Shown here: positions 1-8,360 of the stretch, piece by piece | Layout of the letters: every line of letters begins with the position of its first letter | Numbering within the stretch: position 1 is the first letter of the stretch | Assembly (NCBI GenBank): GCA_964369415.1 | Contig: CAYJFP010000009.1 | Span: 13,410-77,409, forward strand | Direction of reading: 5' to 3' | Source: SIG603 sp964369415 | GTDB taxonomy: Bacteria; Bacillota; Clostridia; Oscillospirales; Acutalibacteraceae | DNA: 64,000 nucleotides | Position numbers and translations under genes: made by a program | Notes under the pieces: model-generated | What the model saw: only the letters and a program-made list of their open reading frames with translations | What the model was told of the DNA's origin: nothing | Database searches by the model: none

Positions 1-94
1 GACGATTTTCCCGTTCCTTTTAGAGTATATCCGTTCAAAAATATATTATATTCGCCCTCTAATAACACTAAATCATCCGTAAGATTCACATCGC
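1..94. repeat. Direct repeat copy A (at least 94 bp)
   Basis: Bases 1-94 are identical to 925-1018. The spacing of 924 bp is 308 codons, so both copies are in the same reading frame of the SGNH/beta-helix gene. The copy may extend left, outside the window. Confidence 0.95.
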
Positions 95-2315
95 TCATTA
101 AAACATAGTTCCCGGCTTCTAAATATCCACCGTCTGTTATTTTTTTGTCAAATACTACGCCTTCATATTCTATCGGAAAATCTGTACTTTTTGATAATAC
201 TATATCACTGCCGCTTATTACCGCAGCATAATCACTAATATCTGAAACAAAATAGGCTAAATCCTCGTTTGTCAGTGCATTTGTTTCACCTTTTACTATG
301 GTTACAGTGCTATCACTAGTCGGTTTTGTTTGTGTACTTATTCCAACATTTGTATTTAGCGCTCCGTCTTTTTTCACTGCTAGATTACCATCAATCAAGT
401 GAATATTATTCACTACCCCTCCAGCTTCTGCGTTTAAAGTGTTATTTATAATTGTCACGTCGCTACCTATTACTACATCATGACCTTTGTACTCTATAAA
501 TACTCCACCGCCTGATTTCGCACTATTTTGCGTTATTATGCTATTTTCTATGACTATGTCTCCGTTTCGGGCAAAAACTCCACCGCCTGAGCCATCAGTC
601 TTATTATTTCTTATTGTCGCACCAGAAACATTGATATTCCCTATGCTCGCCAAACCTCCGCCATTATAGCTTGCTGTGTTGTTTTCAATTATTCCGCCGT
701 AGACATTCAGCGTGTTCGGTGAGGTCGTGAAGATTCCACCGCCAAATTCTGCACTATTTCCAGAAATCGTTCCACCGTGCATGTTTATCACTCCGCCGAT
801 TGAGATAATTCCTCCGCCGTATACCATTCCTTCTGAGTACAGTCCAACACCGCCTGTTATCACCCCGCTGTTGTCTTTTACATCATATATATTTAAAACC
901 ACACCGCTTAATATTCCTATTACCGACGATTTTCCCGTTCCTTTTAGAGTATATCCGTTCAAAAATATATTATATTCGCCCTCTAATAACACTAAATCAT
1001 CCGTAAGATTCACATCGCCTTTTAATATATAATTTCCCGCTGGCAAATATCCTCCATCTGTTAGCTCCTTGTCAAACACGATGCCAGGAGGTGTTCCAGT
1101 TGAAGGAACATCTGCAACTACATTTATGGGCTGATTTACACTTATATTCCCAGAATTTGAGGTAATGGTTACAAATTCATCTCCCACTTCCAAGGGACGT
1201 GAAGGCGTTATAGTGTAATCAGTAAAATTTTCATTTACACTTAAGTCTTTATAGCTAGCCTTAATCACCATACCTGTAGGATCAAAGCTTTCTCCCACCA
1301 TGTATATTTCTTTGTCGGGTACACTTGTTATCTCTAATGAAACAAGCTCACTTTGCATGGTGTACATTTTTGAAACATCTTTCACCATCTGCTCATACAT
1401 CGCCATATGCCCAGCCAAATTAGGATGCACATGGTCATATTTATGAGTCAAATGCTGCTCTGGTGTCATGGAATATTCAAGGTCAATCACCTTTGCACCA
1501 AAAACTTCTGCAACTTCTCTTATTGCCTGATTATGGTCAAGAATAGAGTTGCCATATTCATTTTTTGCTGGATATAAATAGCTTGGACTTATCCAGTCTA
1601 TATACGACATAAATGCATTTGAATGGAGTGTTAAGCACCAAATTTCTGCGTTTGGATATTCTATAGTCAGCCTTTTAAGCATAACCGCATATGCTTCTTT
1701 GTAGGTGGTCGGAATACTTTTTTCATCAAGTGCTTCTATATTTCCGTCCCATTTTCCTAAATCTGCAAAGTAGAAATCATTTCCCGAAGCTGATAGAATT
1801 ATAATGTCAGGATCTACTCTGTTTCCGTTTTCGTCATAATCCCAAAGCCCTTTGACTCTGTTACTTTCATCCGTTCCACCAAGATAGGTAATGTCGTCTA
1901 AATATGGTGCTTTATCTGTATAGTTATTAATAATTCCTGTTCCCGCAATAGAGTTATTAACCAAAAGCTCCATATTATTTTCTTCGATAAGTTTACCATA
2001 AAATGTGTCTGAAAATTTAGATACACCGCTGATTTCGCTAGGATAGATTCCTGCATTTACACTCCAAACAGCAGGGTAAGTGGTCTTGCTTTCATCCTGT
2101 CCGCCGTTTGAGGTTGTTCCTATATAGGCCATTAATGAATCGCCTAAAATAGACACTTTTTTCCCCTCTAACTCTGGAAAAAGTACGTTTGTGCTATTGC
2201 TCGCATTTACATTTTGAGAAACTAGAAACACCAAAGCGATTATCACACTAACAAAAAAAGTGCTTACTAGTGCTCCCTTTTTAATAATTCTTTCAAAAGT
2301 TCTCTTTTTCATCAT
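1..2315 (-). CDS. SGNH-hydrolase / Ig-like / beta-helix repeat surface protein (3' end beyond window)
   Basis: The frame is open from an ATG at 2315 (AGAGG 7 nt upstream) to the window edge, giving 771 codons without a stop. Residues 1-38 form a signal peptide or anchor. An SGNH (GDSL) esterase domain follows: GDS at residues 58-60 with Ser60 the likely nucleophile, SGND as block III, and DHVHP with the catalytic Asp/His. Next come a bacterial Ig-like segment (about residues 370-420) and a region of short GGG(I/V) repeats rich in N-x-A and G-x-I patterns, typical of right-handed beta-helix adhesins. A roughly 308-residue unit begins again near the window edge with nucleotide-identical sequence. 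It is probably secreted and may deacylate or bind surface glycan. The gene follows two terminators and has its own promoter, so it is separate from the EPS operon upstream. C-terminal anchoring is unknown because the gene is cut. The SGNH and repeat calls are good; the substrate is unknown. Confidence 0.85.
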   Translation of the reverse strand, partial: MMKKRTFERIIKKGALVSTFFVSVIIALVFLVSQNVNASNSTNVLFPELEGKKVSILGDSLMAYIGTTSNGGQDESKTTYPAVWSVNAGIYPSEISGVSKFSDTFYGKLIEENNMELLVNNSIAGTGIINNYTDKAPYLDDITYLGGTDESNRVKGLWDYDENGNRVDPDIIILSASGNDFYFADLGKWDGNIEALDEKSIPTTYKEAYAVMLKRLTIEYPNAEIWCLTLHSNAFMSYIDWISPSYLYPAKNEYGNSILDHNQAIREVAEVFGAKVIDLEYSMTPEQHLTHKYDHVHPNLAGHMAMYEQMVKDVSKMYTMQSELVSLEITSVPDKEIYMVGESFDPTGMVIKASYKDLSVNENFTDYTITPSRPLEVGDEFVTITSNSGNISVNQPINVVADVPSTGTPPGIVFDKELTDGGYLPAGNYILKGDVNLTDDLVLLEGEYNIFLNGYTLKGTGKSSVIGILSGVVLNIYDVKDNSGVITGGVGLYSEGMVYGGGIISIGGVINMHGGTISGNSAEFGGGIFTTSPNTLNVYGGIIENNTASYNGGGLASIGNINVSGATIRNNKTDGSGGGVFARNGDIVIENSIITQNSAKSGGGVFIEYKGHDVVIGSDVTIINNTLNAEAGGVVNNIHLIDGNLAVKKDGALNTNVGISTQTKPTSDSTVTIVKGETNALTNEDLAYFVSDISDYAAVISGSDIVLSKSTDFPIEYEGVVFDKKITDGGYLEAGNYVLMSDVNLTDDLVLLEGEYNIFLNGYTLKGTGKS
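925..1018. repeat. Direct repeat copy B (94 bp)
   Basis: Perfect copy of bases 1-94. Identity stops at 1019, where the base is c against t at 95. It marks the start of each 308-residue unit of the beta-helix protein. Confidence 0.95.
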
Positions 2316-2362
2316 TTTTACCTCTTATTTTATTAATTTGTTCTTTACTCTCCCATATCAAT

Positions 2363-2390
2363 TCTATAATAACTAGTATATCAATGTCAA
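2363..2390 (-). promoter_or_regulatory. Sigma-A promoter of the SGNH surface gene
   Basis: On the minus strand TTGACA (2385-2390) is followed by 16 nt and TATAGA (2363-2368), about 50 nt upstream of the ATG at 2315. The 2316-2683 gap otherwise holds only the two terminators. Confidence 0.55.
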
Positions 2391-2543
2391 TATAGTTATG
2401 TATTTTATAACAAATACCACAGTTCATTTTTGTACAATATACCAACAATAAAGAACTATTCACTTTTATACTATGCTGATTTAAAAAATAGTTCTCCATA
2501 TTGCTGAATCACTATAAAATGAAAAAGAGCTACAAATTCTCCT

Positions 2544-2587
2544 AAAAAAAGCTGACACTTCATAACAGAGTGTCAGCTTTTTTGTAT
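2544..2587. terminator. Bidirectional intrinsic terminator
   Basis: The arms AGCTGACACT and AGTGTCAGCT enclose a 9-nt loop and are flanked by A and T runs, so it can work on both strands. On the minus strand it isolates the SGNH gene from the EPS operon. Confidence 0.85.
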
Positions 2588-2644
2588 ACAGATAACGATA
2601 AGTATTTCTCCTCCTCATAAATTATCCGCAATTATTATACAAAA

Positions 2645-2682
2645 ATCAAACCCAAGTAAATCATTTTACTTGGGTTTTTGTA
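2645..2682. terminator. Terminator of the minus-strand EPS operon
   Basis: Perfect 13-bp stem AAACCCAAGTAAA / TTTACTTGGGTTT with a 4-nt loop, directly after the stop of the FrhB-like gene. T-rich sequence follows on the minus strand. Confidence 0.85.
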
Positions 2683-2683
2683 T

Positions 2684-3901
2684 CTATTTGATTACTCTTC
2701 GTGCAAATTTTTTCACTTTCGAGGGCAGTCTATTTATAAAAAACTTAATATAATATTTTGCGCCTAAAGATTTATAAAAATATCTATCCACAGCTTTGTA
2801 CCCTTCATTTTGATAAATTTCAAATATTTTTTCTCTAACAGGGCTTTTTTTGCACGGGTGTCTTAGCTGTCCGTTTTTCTTTGCAATTTTTTCAAAAGTG
2901 CTGTCGGCAAGCAGTAATTCACCGCCAAATCCAGATAGAATTTCTGCGCCTTTTTCAGTGTTCACAATCGCACAGGAAATTCCCTTAAGCTCGTTAAATT
3001 TACCGCCGTTTGCACTTAAATAATCGCTATGCTCATTTTCGATTCCCCAGTAGTCGCCAATAGTGATGTCGCCAGGTCTAGAAGATGATGCATATTTACA
3101 GTTATAACATGAATCTCTAAAAGTGTAACTTTTCAAAAACAAGTCAATATACGAAGATTCTGCGCCATAAATATGTTTGCTTTTTGAACTGTTATTCTTA
3201 TCAAAATAAGAAACTTTGCTAACATAAGCCCAGCCTTTTTTCTTATCTCTAAATTTATAGTCAAAAATTCTTCCGTTTAATTTTTCTTCTAAAAGTGAAA
3301 TATAATCACCAAAAAATTTGGCCGACGGTATCCCATGACAGATTAAATCAAGCAAAATTAAATTTTTATATTCCTTATTTCCTAAAAAGGCTTTAAGCCC
3401 AGCTACCTGACATGGTGTTCCTGAAAAAAGTGTCAATCTATCACCACTGAGAGCCGTTTTAACATTTTTGAAGACGCTTGAAGTGTCACTTTGAGTGTAC
3501 TTAGATCCTTGAAGTTTTATCAATTCGCCCTCATTTTCCACTGCGATATGAGAAACTTTAAGCTTATTATTTTCATACTCCATAGAAGCGCCAAAAACCA
3601 CACCGCCTCTTGCAATAACGGCCTTTGCAATGCTTACAAACACTCCTCCTGATGTAGAGTTTAGGATGTCATCACTTTTATTAGCAGCGACAAAAGATTT
3701 AATCGGTTTGTTGGTTTCTGTGATGTTTTGAAATGCGCAAACTTTTTCACACTTGCCACAATTTATACATAAATCAGAGTTAATAATTGGATAAATGAAG
3801 CCTTTTTCGTTCTCTTTTAATGCGATTGCACTTGTAGGACAGGCCTGAAAACAGGCAGTACAGCCACAACAATCTTGTTCATTTTTAAATAAATTAAGCA
3901 T
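2684..3901 (-). CDS. FrhB-like (coenzyme F420 hydrogenase beta-subunit family) iron-sulfur protein of an EPS operon
   Basis: This 405-residue protein starts with two bacterial ferredoxin motifs: Cys11/14/17/21 (followed by Pro) and Cys45/48/51/55. The FrhB/FdhB N- and C-terminal domains follow, including the segment FSGTPCQVAGL and a later Cys pair in DSCYNCKYA. Proteins of this group sit beside polysaccharide pyruvyl transferases in many Firmicutes and Bacteroidetes EPS clusters. Their exact reaction is not established; a flavin/Fe-S redox step on a sugar or carrier is likely. Its start abuts the stop of the pyruvyl transferase gene upstream, which supports a functional pair. It is the last gene of the minus-strand EPS run. 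The family call is firm, but the organism need not make F420. Confidence 0.85.
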   Translation of the reverse strand: MLNLFKNEQDCCGCTACFQACPTSAIALKENEKGFIYPIINSDLCINCGKCEKVCAFQNITETNKPIKSFVAANKSDDILNSTSGGVFVSIAKAVIARGGVVFGASMEYENNKLKVSHIAVENEGELIKLQGSKYTQSDTSSVFKNVKTALSGDRLTLFSGTPCQVAGLKAFLGNKEYKNLILLDLICHGIPSAKFFGDYISLLEEKLNGRIFDYKFRDKKKGWAYVSKVSYFDKNNSSKSKHIYGAESSYIDLFLKSYTFRDSCYNCKYASSSRPGDITIGDYWGIENEHSDYLSANGGKFNELKGISCAIVNTEKGAEILSGFGGELLLADSTFEKIAKKNGQLRHPCKKSPVREKIFEIYQNEGYKAVDRYFYKSLGAKYYIKFFINRLPSKVKKFARRVIK

Positions 3902-5014
3902 TTAAACTACTTCCTTTTTATTTTGTGAATGAAAATCGTCAAAAACTTTGCTTAAATATGACTTGATTTTTTCTCTTTCTTTATCAAAAATAGAGTTAAC
4001 TTTTTTAAAATCAACTTTCTTATTCACTACGTCAAAATCATTAAAATCACTCGGGTGACACTGCATACAATCTGTAAGTTTGAGCACGCTTTCAAGCCTT
4101 CCGCCAAATTCGCTAGGATAAACTGAAATAGGCATGGTATTAAGATTTAAAGAAAAAGCAGTTGCGTGGAAAGAGTCGGTCAAAACAAATTTTGCATTGT
4201 CAATTAAGGTGACAAACTCTAAAACTTCGGGCAAAAATATACTTTTTCCAGCTCTGTAGAATTGGTCGTATCTCGTGCAAAGTCTGTATATAGGAAGTCC
4301 AGTTTTCTTAGATAATTCTTTTGCGTAATTGTCAAATTCAGCAGAACGATTTAGATTATATATTAAAATATAATCGCCTTTAATCTTAGATTTCGGAGCT
4401 TTTTCTCGCCAAAAATCACCGCCAAACGCCAGTGTAGGGTCTACAACATGATAGGTATTTTCATAGTCATAATAGTCTTTTAACATATCTTTTGCGTAGT
4501 CTTCACGGACAGATAAATATTTGTACTCACTTATTAAGTCTTTTGTTGCAAGCACTTCTTCCTTAGAAAGTTTTTTCTTGCCAAAGCTTACTGCGTATCC
4601 AAATTTATATTTATCTTTTGGAACAAAGTTTAGATACAAAGCTTTTATAATGCCTCTGTTCCACTCGGAATTCCAAACTTGGTCACTACCTGTGCAGTAT
4701 AAATCTGAATCAAGATTAAAGTTTTCAAAATCTTTTTCGTATGTATATACTTTTTTTGTCAAATTAATATTTTTGCTTAAAAAGCCACCGAAAACTTTTT
4801 CCCATCTTTTAACCGTGGGCATCATAGCCAAACGCTTGATAGGATTCGAACCACACCATGAGTTCAAAAGATTCTCATCTAAGCTATCTTCTCTTATAAA
4901 ATTTATAACCTCGGTGTCAAAACCATAGCTTTTAAACATCTCTTGAGTCGCTAAAGTTTGAAGTGCTGAACCATAGTTTTTTATTGCGTGTAGAGTAATT
5001 AGACTTATTTTCAT
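3902..5014 (-). CDS. Polysaccharide pyruvyl transferase family protein
   Basis: A 370-residue protein starting MKISLITLHAIKNYGS, the usual N-terminus of this family, which transfers pyruvate from phosphoenolpyruvate as a ketal onto a sugar or otherwise caps glycans (CsaB/WcaK superfamily). It contains the family segments CTGSDQVWN near residue 105 and LTDSFHATAFSL in the C-terminal half, where the His is conserved. The frame stays open upstream to 5170, but that would overrun the upstream glycosyltransferase gene, so the ATG at 5014 behind AGAAGGGAAAAG is the start. It probably modifies the repeat unit made by this operon together with the FrhB-like protein encoded immediately downstream. Pyruvylation is inferred; some family members act on other donors. 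Confidence 0.85.
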   Translation of the reverse strand: MKISLITLHAIKNYGSALQTLATQEMFKSYGFDTEVINFIREDSLDENLLNSWCGSNPIKRLAMMPTVKRWEKVFGGFLSKNINLTKKVYTYEKDFENFNLDSDLYCTGSDQVWNSEWNRGIIKALYLNFVPKDKYKFGYAVSFGKKKLSKEEVLATKDLISEYKYLSVREDYAKDMLKDYYDYENTYHVVDPTLAFGGDFWREKAPKSKIKGDYILIYNLNRSAEFDNYAKELSKKTGLPIYRLCTRYDQFYRAGKSIFLPEVLEFVTLIDNAKFVLTDSFHATAFSLNLNTMPISVYPSEFGGRLESVLKLTDCMQCHPSDFNDFDVVNKKVDFKKVNSIFDKEREKIKSYLSKVFDDFHSQNKKEVV

Positions 5015-5040
5015 TATCTTTTCCCTTCTAAAAGCGGATT

Positions 5041-6132
5041 TTAAGTTAAATAATACTCTTGCATTTTTTTGCTTTGAGTATTTATATCGTAGCCGTTTTT
5101 CCTTACTATGTCGCTGTATTGTTCTCTTTTGTCTGTATTGAAAGTTGCATTTGCAATAAAATCTGCCCATTTGTCGGCGCCTTCTTGATTAATCGGCAAA
5201 AAGTTAATCAAATCACTGACGTTCATTTCGTCGGTAACTCTATCTGAAACTAATTCCAACAGTCCATTAGCCTGAGATTCGATTAAAACCACGGGCAAAC
5301 CTTCGTATAAAGATGGCAAAATAAACATGTCAAAAGCGTTTAATAGTTTTGGAACGTCGCTTCTAATGCCTAAAAATTTAACATTTTCGGAAATTCCCAT
5401 TTCTACGGTCATTTGCTTATACTTTTCGTCTTCTAAACCTCTTCCTGCTATTAAAAGTACAGTGTCATCTCTTTTTTCGAGGACTTTTTTATATACTTTA
5501 AAAAGATACGGAAAGTTCTTTTGTTCGGAAAGTCTACCGACAATTCCTAAGACAAATTTATCTTCTACGCCAAGTTCTTTCCTTTTTTCATCCCTGATTT
5601 CGGGCGAAAACTTGAAAGCTTCGGTATTTATAGCGTTTGTCATTATTTTGACTTTTGCATTTTTGCCCCACATATAAATTCCAGCATCTTTACCGCAGGC
5701 AAATAAATCGGTCGCATAATGTTTGGCGACTATGGACAGCATTTTATTAACTATAGCCTTAGATTTTGAGATTGGTTCAAAGGCGATATGCGAGTGGACA
5801 ATTCTCTTTTTGACTTTATATTTTTTCCCAAAGCGCATTAAAAACAGTCCACGAGAGCCCATGTGAGAGTGTATCACGTCATAGTTTCCATCTTTTACAA
5901 TTTTCTCCATTTCTCTCATGTAGGCTTTTTTGTCTTTTTTAAAAGCTGATATTTTATGAATTTTACATCCTAAATCTTCCAAAGGCTTTTCGTATATACC
6001 CTCGTCGTAATAATTATATATCAAAAAATCAAATTGAACCTTTGTCTTGTCCATATTTGAATAGTAGTCATAAAGCAGTTTGGCGACACCGCCGCCGTCT
6101 AATGATGCTAATTCTTGAAGAACTCTAATCAT
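5041..6132 (-). CDS. Glycosyltransferase, GT4 family
   Basis: A 363-residue GT-B protein. The N-terminal part has the GGG loop after LQELASLD. The C-terminal Rossmann half has GIVGRLSEQKNFPYL, LLIAGRGLEDE and the nucleotide-sugar site LPSLYEGLPVVLIESQANG (E-x7-E). The ATG at 6132 is preceded by AGGAGG at ideal distance; the upstream in-frame ATG at 6159 lacks one. It probably adds one sugar of the EPS repeat unit at the cytoplasmic membrane face. The stop lies 26 bp before the pyruvyl transferase start. Donor and acceptor cannot be read from sequence. Confidence 0.9.
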   Translation of the reverse strand: MIRVLQELASLDGGGVAKLLYDYYSNMDKTKVQFDFLIYNYYDEGIYEKPLEDLGCKIHKISAFKKDKKAYMREMEKIVKDGNYDVIHSHMGSRGLFLMRFGKKYKVKKRIVHSHIAFEPISKSKAIVNKMLSIVAKHYATDLFACGKDAGIYMWGKNAKVKIMTNAINTEAFKFSPEIRDEKRKELGVEDKFVLGIVGRLSEQKNFPYLFKVYKKVLEKRDDTVLLIAGRGLEDEKYKQMTVEMGISENVKFLGIRSDVPKLLNAFDMFILPSLYEGLPVVLIESQANGLLELVSDRVTDEMNVSDLINFLPINQEGADKWADFIANATFNTDKREQYSDIVRKNGYDINTQSKKMQEYYLT

Positions 6133-6181
6133 TGATAAACCTCCTAAAGTTATGTACATATGCTATTTTATTTATTAAAAA

Positions 6182-7246
6182 TTACTTTTTTATTTTACTG
6201 TCTATTCCCATCAAAGTTCTTGTGAATCCATTGTCTAGTTTTACAAAAATAAAGGTGACGGGGATGATAATTGTTATTGCGATTAAAAAAACAAGTATAG
6301 AATTTACGTTTAAATTCAGATAATCAAACGCAATTTTTAAGCTTACGAGCACTAAAGGATGAACAAAATATATAAATCCCGAAACTTTTCGTCCCAAATT
6401 TGCAAACTTTGTATATTTAGGCATAGGGTGATTGATAAAGACTAGTAGCAGGCATATTGCTAGTGGATAAACCATAAAGAATGCATAAGGGTTATCTGTA
6501 GATTTCATCACTAGCACAAGAAATAAGATTTCTGCCATATATAATACCGAGCTAACTAAAAGTAATACTAGACTAGCTTTAGCTTTGATAAAATTACCTT
6601 TTTTGATGAGATAAATAAAATATCCAGCCGTGAAGCTTGAAAATCCAACAGCACAAATCAAAACGAGTGGATGAAATTTAGGGAAGGAATAAATCGGTGC
6701 TAAAAACGGAATATTATCCCCAATAAAGCTGTACCCAGTACCCAAAATTGCAATGACATTTATAATTATAGAAATAATCGCAAAGATTAAAATCCCTTTT
6801 TCTTTAAAAAATTTATGAATAATCGTGGTTAAAAGTATGGAATATAGCAGTGCTAAAAAGTACCAAAAATGATAATAGCTGCCATCAATAAAAAAGAAAA
6901 TCACTCTCTCTATGAAAAATCTGTCGATCGGCTCACCGCCTATTATGACCGAAGTTACAAAGCTTAAAGAATAGTAGATTAAGGTCCATACGGCGTAAGT
7001 TTTTAGGGCACTAAAGAACCATGAATTAAAATTCGCCTTATTCTCAATCAATGATTTTATGTAAAAATAACCCGACACTATCAAAAAATACGCAACTATA
7101 AAACGTACAGAATATCTGCTTAAAATATTATACATTACAGAATTGATATCAATAAAAATATTTGAATGGCAAGCGACAGTCACTACGGCTATTACCAATC
7201 TGAATATATCTATTGAATTATTTCTTTTTGAAAGAGTAGAACTCAT
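6182..7246 (-). CDS. Acyltransferase family 3 membrane protein (copy 2)
   Basis: A 354-residue multi-pass protein with about ten predicted membrane helices. It starts with the family-typical NNSIDIFRLVIAVVTVACH, where the Arg and following His are the usual acyl-handling residues. Such proteins O-acetylate (or succinylate) surface polysaccharide from the cytoplasm outward. It is clearly paralogous to the gene directly upstream: matching N-terminus, FIERVIFFF(I/T) and (S)YYHFW/SYSHFW segments, and the same length. Its ATG overlaps the upstream TGA by 4 bp (ATGA), so translation is probably coupled. The gene is followed by the GT4 gene. Confidence 0.85.
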   Translation of the reverse strand: MSSTLSKRNNSIDIFRLVIAVVTVACHSNIFIDINSVMYNILSRYSVRFIVAYFLIVSGYFYIKSLIENKANFNSWFFSALKTYAVWTLIYYSLSFVTSVIIGGEPIDRFFIERVIFFFIDGSYYHFWYFLALLYSILLTTIIHKFFKEKGILIFAIISIIINVIAILGTGYSFIGDNIPFLAPIYSFPKFHPLVLICAVGFSSFTAGYFIYLIKKGNFIKAKASLVLLLVSSVLYMAEILFLVLVMKSTDNPYAFFMVYPLAICLLLVFINHPMPKYTKFANLGRKVSGFIYFVHPLVLVSLKIAFDYLNLNVNSILVFLIAITIIIPVTFIFVKLDNGFTRTLMGIDSKIKK

Positions 7247-8343
7247 TTTACCACCTCTTTTTTCGGCGTTTTACTCTTAGTAGGAAGTCCAAGCAGAGTA
7301 AGGCTCCAGTTTGTATTGATTTTTACTAAAATATAACCCATAAGTGAAGAGGTAATCAGCACGATAAAGAAAAGAAAAGTTCCGCTGATTTCGATATTTA
7401 GAATCTTCACTGCCATTGCACTGATAGCTATTAAGAGAGAGTGGATGAAGTATATAAAGTTTGCAAGTTTTCTGGACCAATCTGAAAATGTGGCAAACTT
7501 TAGCATTGGAAACCGCAAAAGAGCTACAAACAGGCATAAAACAAAAGGATATGTAGTAAATTGCGAAAAGGGTCTTTCGATACCGTCTAAGAATAAAATC
7601 ATAATTATACTTTCTATGCAGTAAAGCATGAAGCTTATAGCAAGTAAAATTAAGGTTTTTGAATTGCTCCATTTTTCATATATTTTACCTATTCGATTTA
7701 GTAGGTATCCAAGAGACACGAACGGAAGACCGATAAGAAAAATACTTCTAAAAACATGGAAACCATCCCAAGCGTAAAAATCGGAGAGAATCGGAATATT
7801 TTGTGAAATGGTGTAGTAAGGAGTGCCAAAAGCACCGATTAAAAATAGTAAAATAGAAAAGCATGAAAGAATAAATAATCCTTTTTCGCTAAAAAACTTA
7901 TATACAAAATTGATGATTATCATAGAATAAAGTATTGCTGGAAAATTCCAAAAATGCGAGTAACTTCCCTCGGTAAAAAAGAACAAGACCCGCTCTATAA
8001 GAAATCTGTCTAAAGGCGTATCGCCCATGACCACGTTTTCGACAAAGCTTGCGATATAGTATATTACCGACCAAATAAAGTATATTTTTAGCATTTTGGG
8101 AAAACTTTTTTTAAACGCTGGCTTTCCTGAAAGAAGTTCTTTACAGAAATAAAATCCTGTAATACAGGCAAAGAATTGAACAACAAATCTGCCCATGATT
8201 ATATTGACAAAAATATAGTAAAAAGTCTCGTTAAAGTCGATTAAAAAATATGTGTGTGCCGCCAAAGCTCCGATAGCCGCTACTAAGCGCATAATGTCTA
8301 TCGAACAATTTCGAGCTGGTTTTAAAGCATATGATGCTTCCAT
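7243..8343 (-). CDS. Acyltransferase family 3 membrane protein (copy 1)
   Basis: A 366-residue integral membrane protein of the same family as its downstream neighbour. It has NCSIDIMRLVAAIGALAAH at the N-terminus, the GSYSHFWNFPAI block in the middle, and about ten hydrophobic helices. It is a likely O-acyltransferase acting on the EPS repeat unit. Two adjacent diverged copies suggest two modification sites or two acyl groups. It lies 17 bp downstream of the flippase gene. A short overlapping frame inside it (7277-7672) is a shadow. Confidence 0.85.
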   Translation of the reverse strand: MEASYALKPARNCSIDIMRLVAAIGALAAHTYFLIDFNETFYYIFVNIIMGRFVVQFFACITGFYFCKELLSGKPAFKKSFPKMLKIYFIWSVIYYIASFVENVVMGDTPLDRFLIERVLFFFTEGSYSHFWNFPAILYSMIIINFVYKFFSEKGLFILSCFSILLFLIGAFGTPYYTISQNIPILSDFYAWDGFHVFRSIFLIGLPFVSLGYLLNRIGKIYEKWSNSKTLILLAISFMLYCIESIIMILFLDGIERPFSQFTTYPFVLCLFVALLRFPMLKFATFSDWSRKLANFIYFIHSLLIAISAMAVKILNIEISGTFLFFIVLITSSLMGYILVKINTNWSLTLLGLPTKSKTPKKEVVK

Positions 8344-8360
8344 GAAATCCCCCTTAAGAA

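Noticed and set aside
2293..2499. 68-codon minus-strand frame before the SGNH gene
   Set aside because: Overlaps the SGNH start and its promoter in another frame, with no RBS or recognisable product.
2684..3901. True F420-reducing hydrogenase subunit
   Set aside because: No hydrogenase subunits are near, and the EPS context with pyruvyl transferase is well known for this subgroup.
4521..4928. 135-codon plus-strand frame
   Set aside because: Antisense to the pyruvyl transferase gene, which has clear family motifs.
7277..7672. 131-codon minus-strand frame
   Set aside because: Out-of-frame inside the acyltransferase-3 gene on the same strand.
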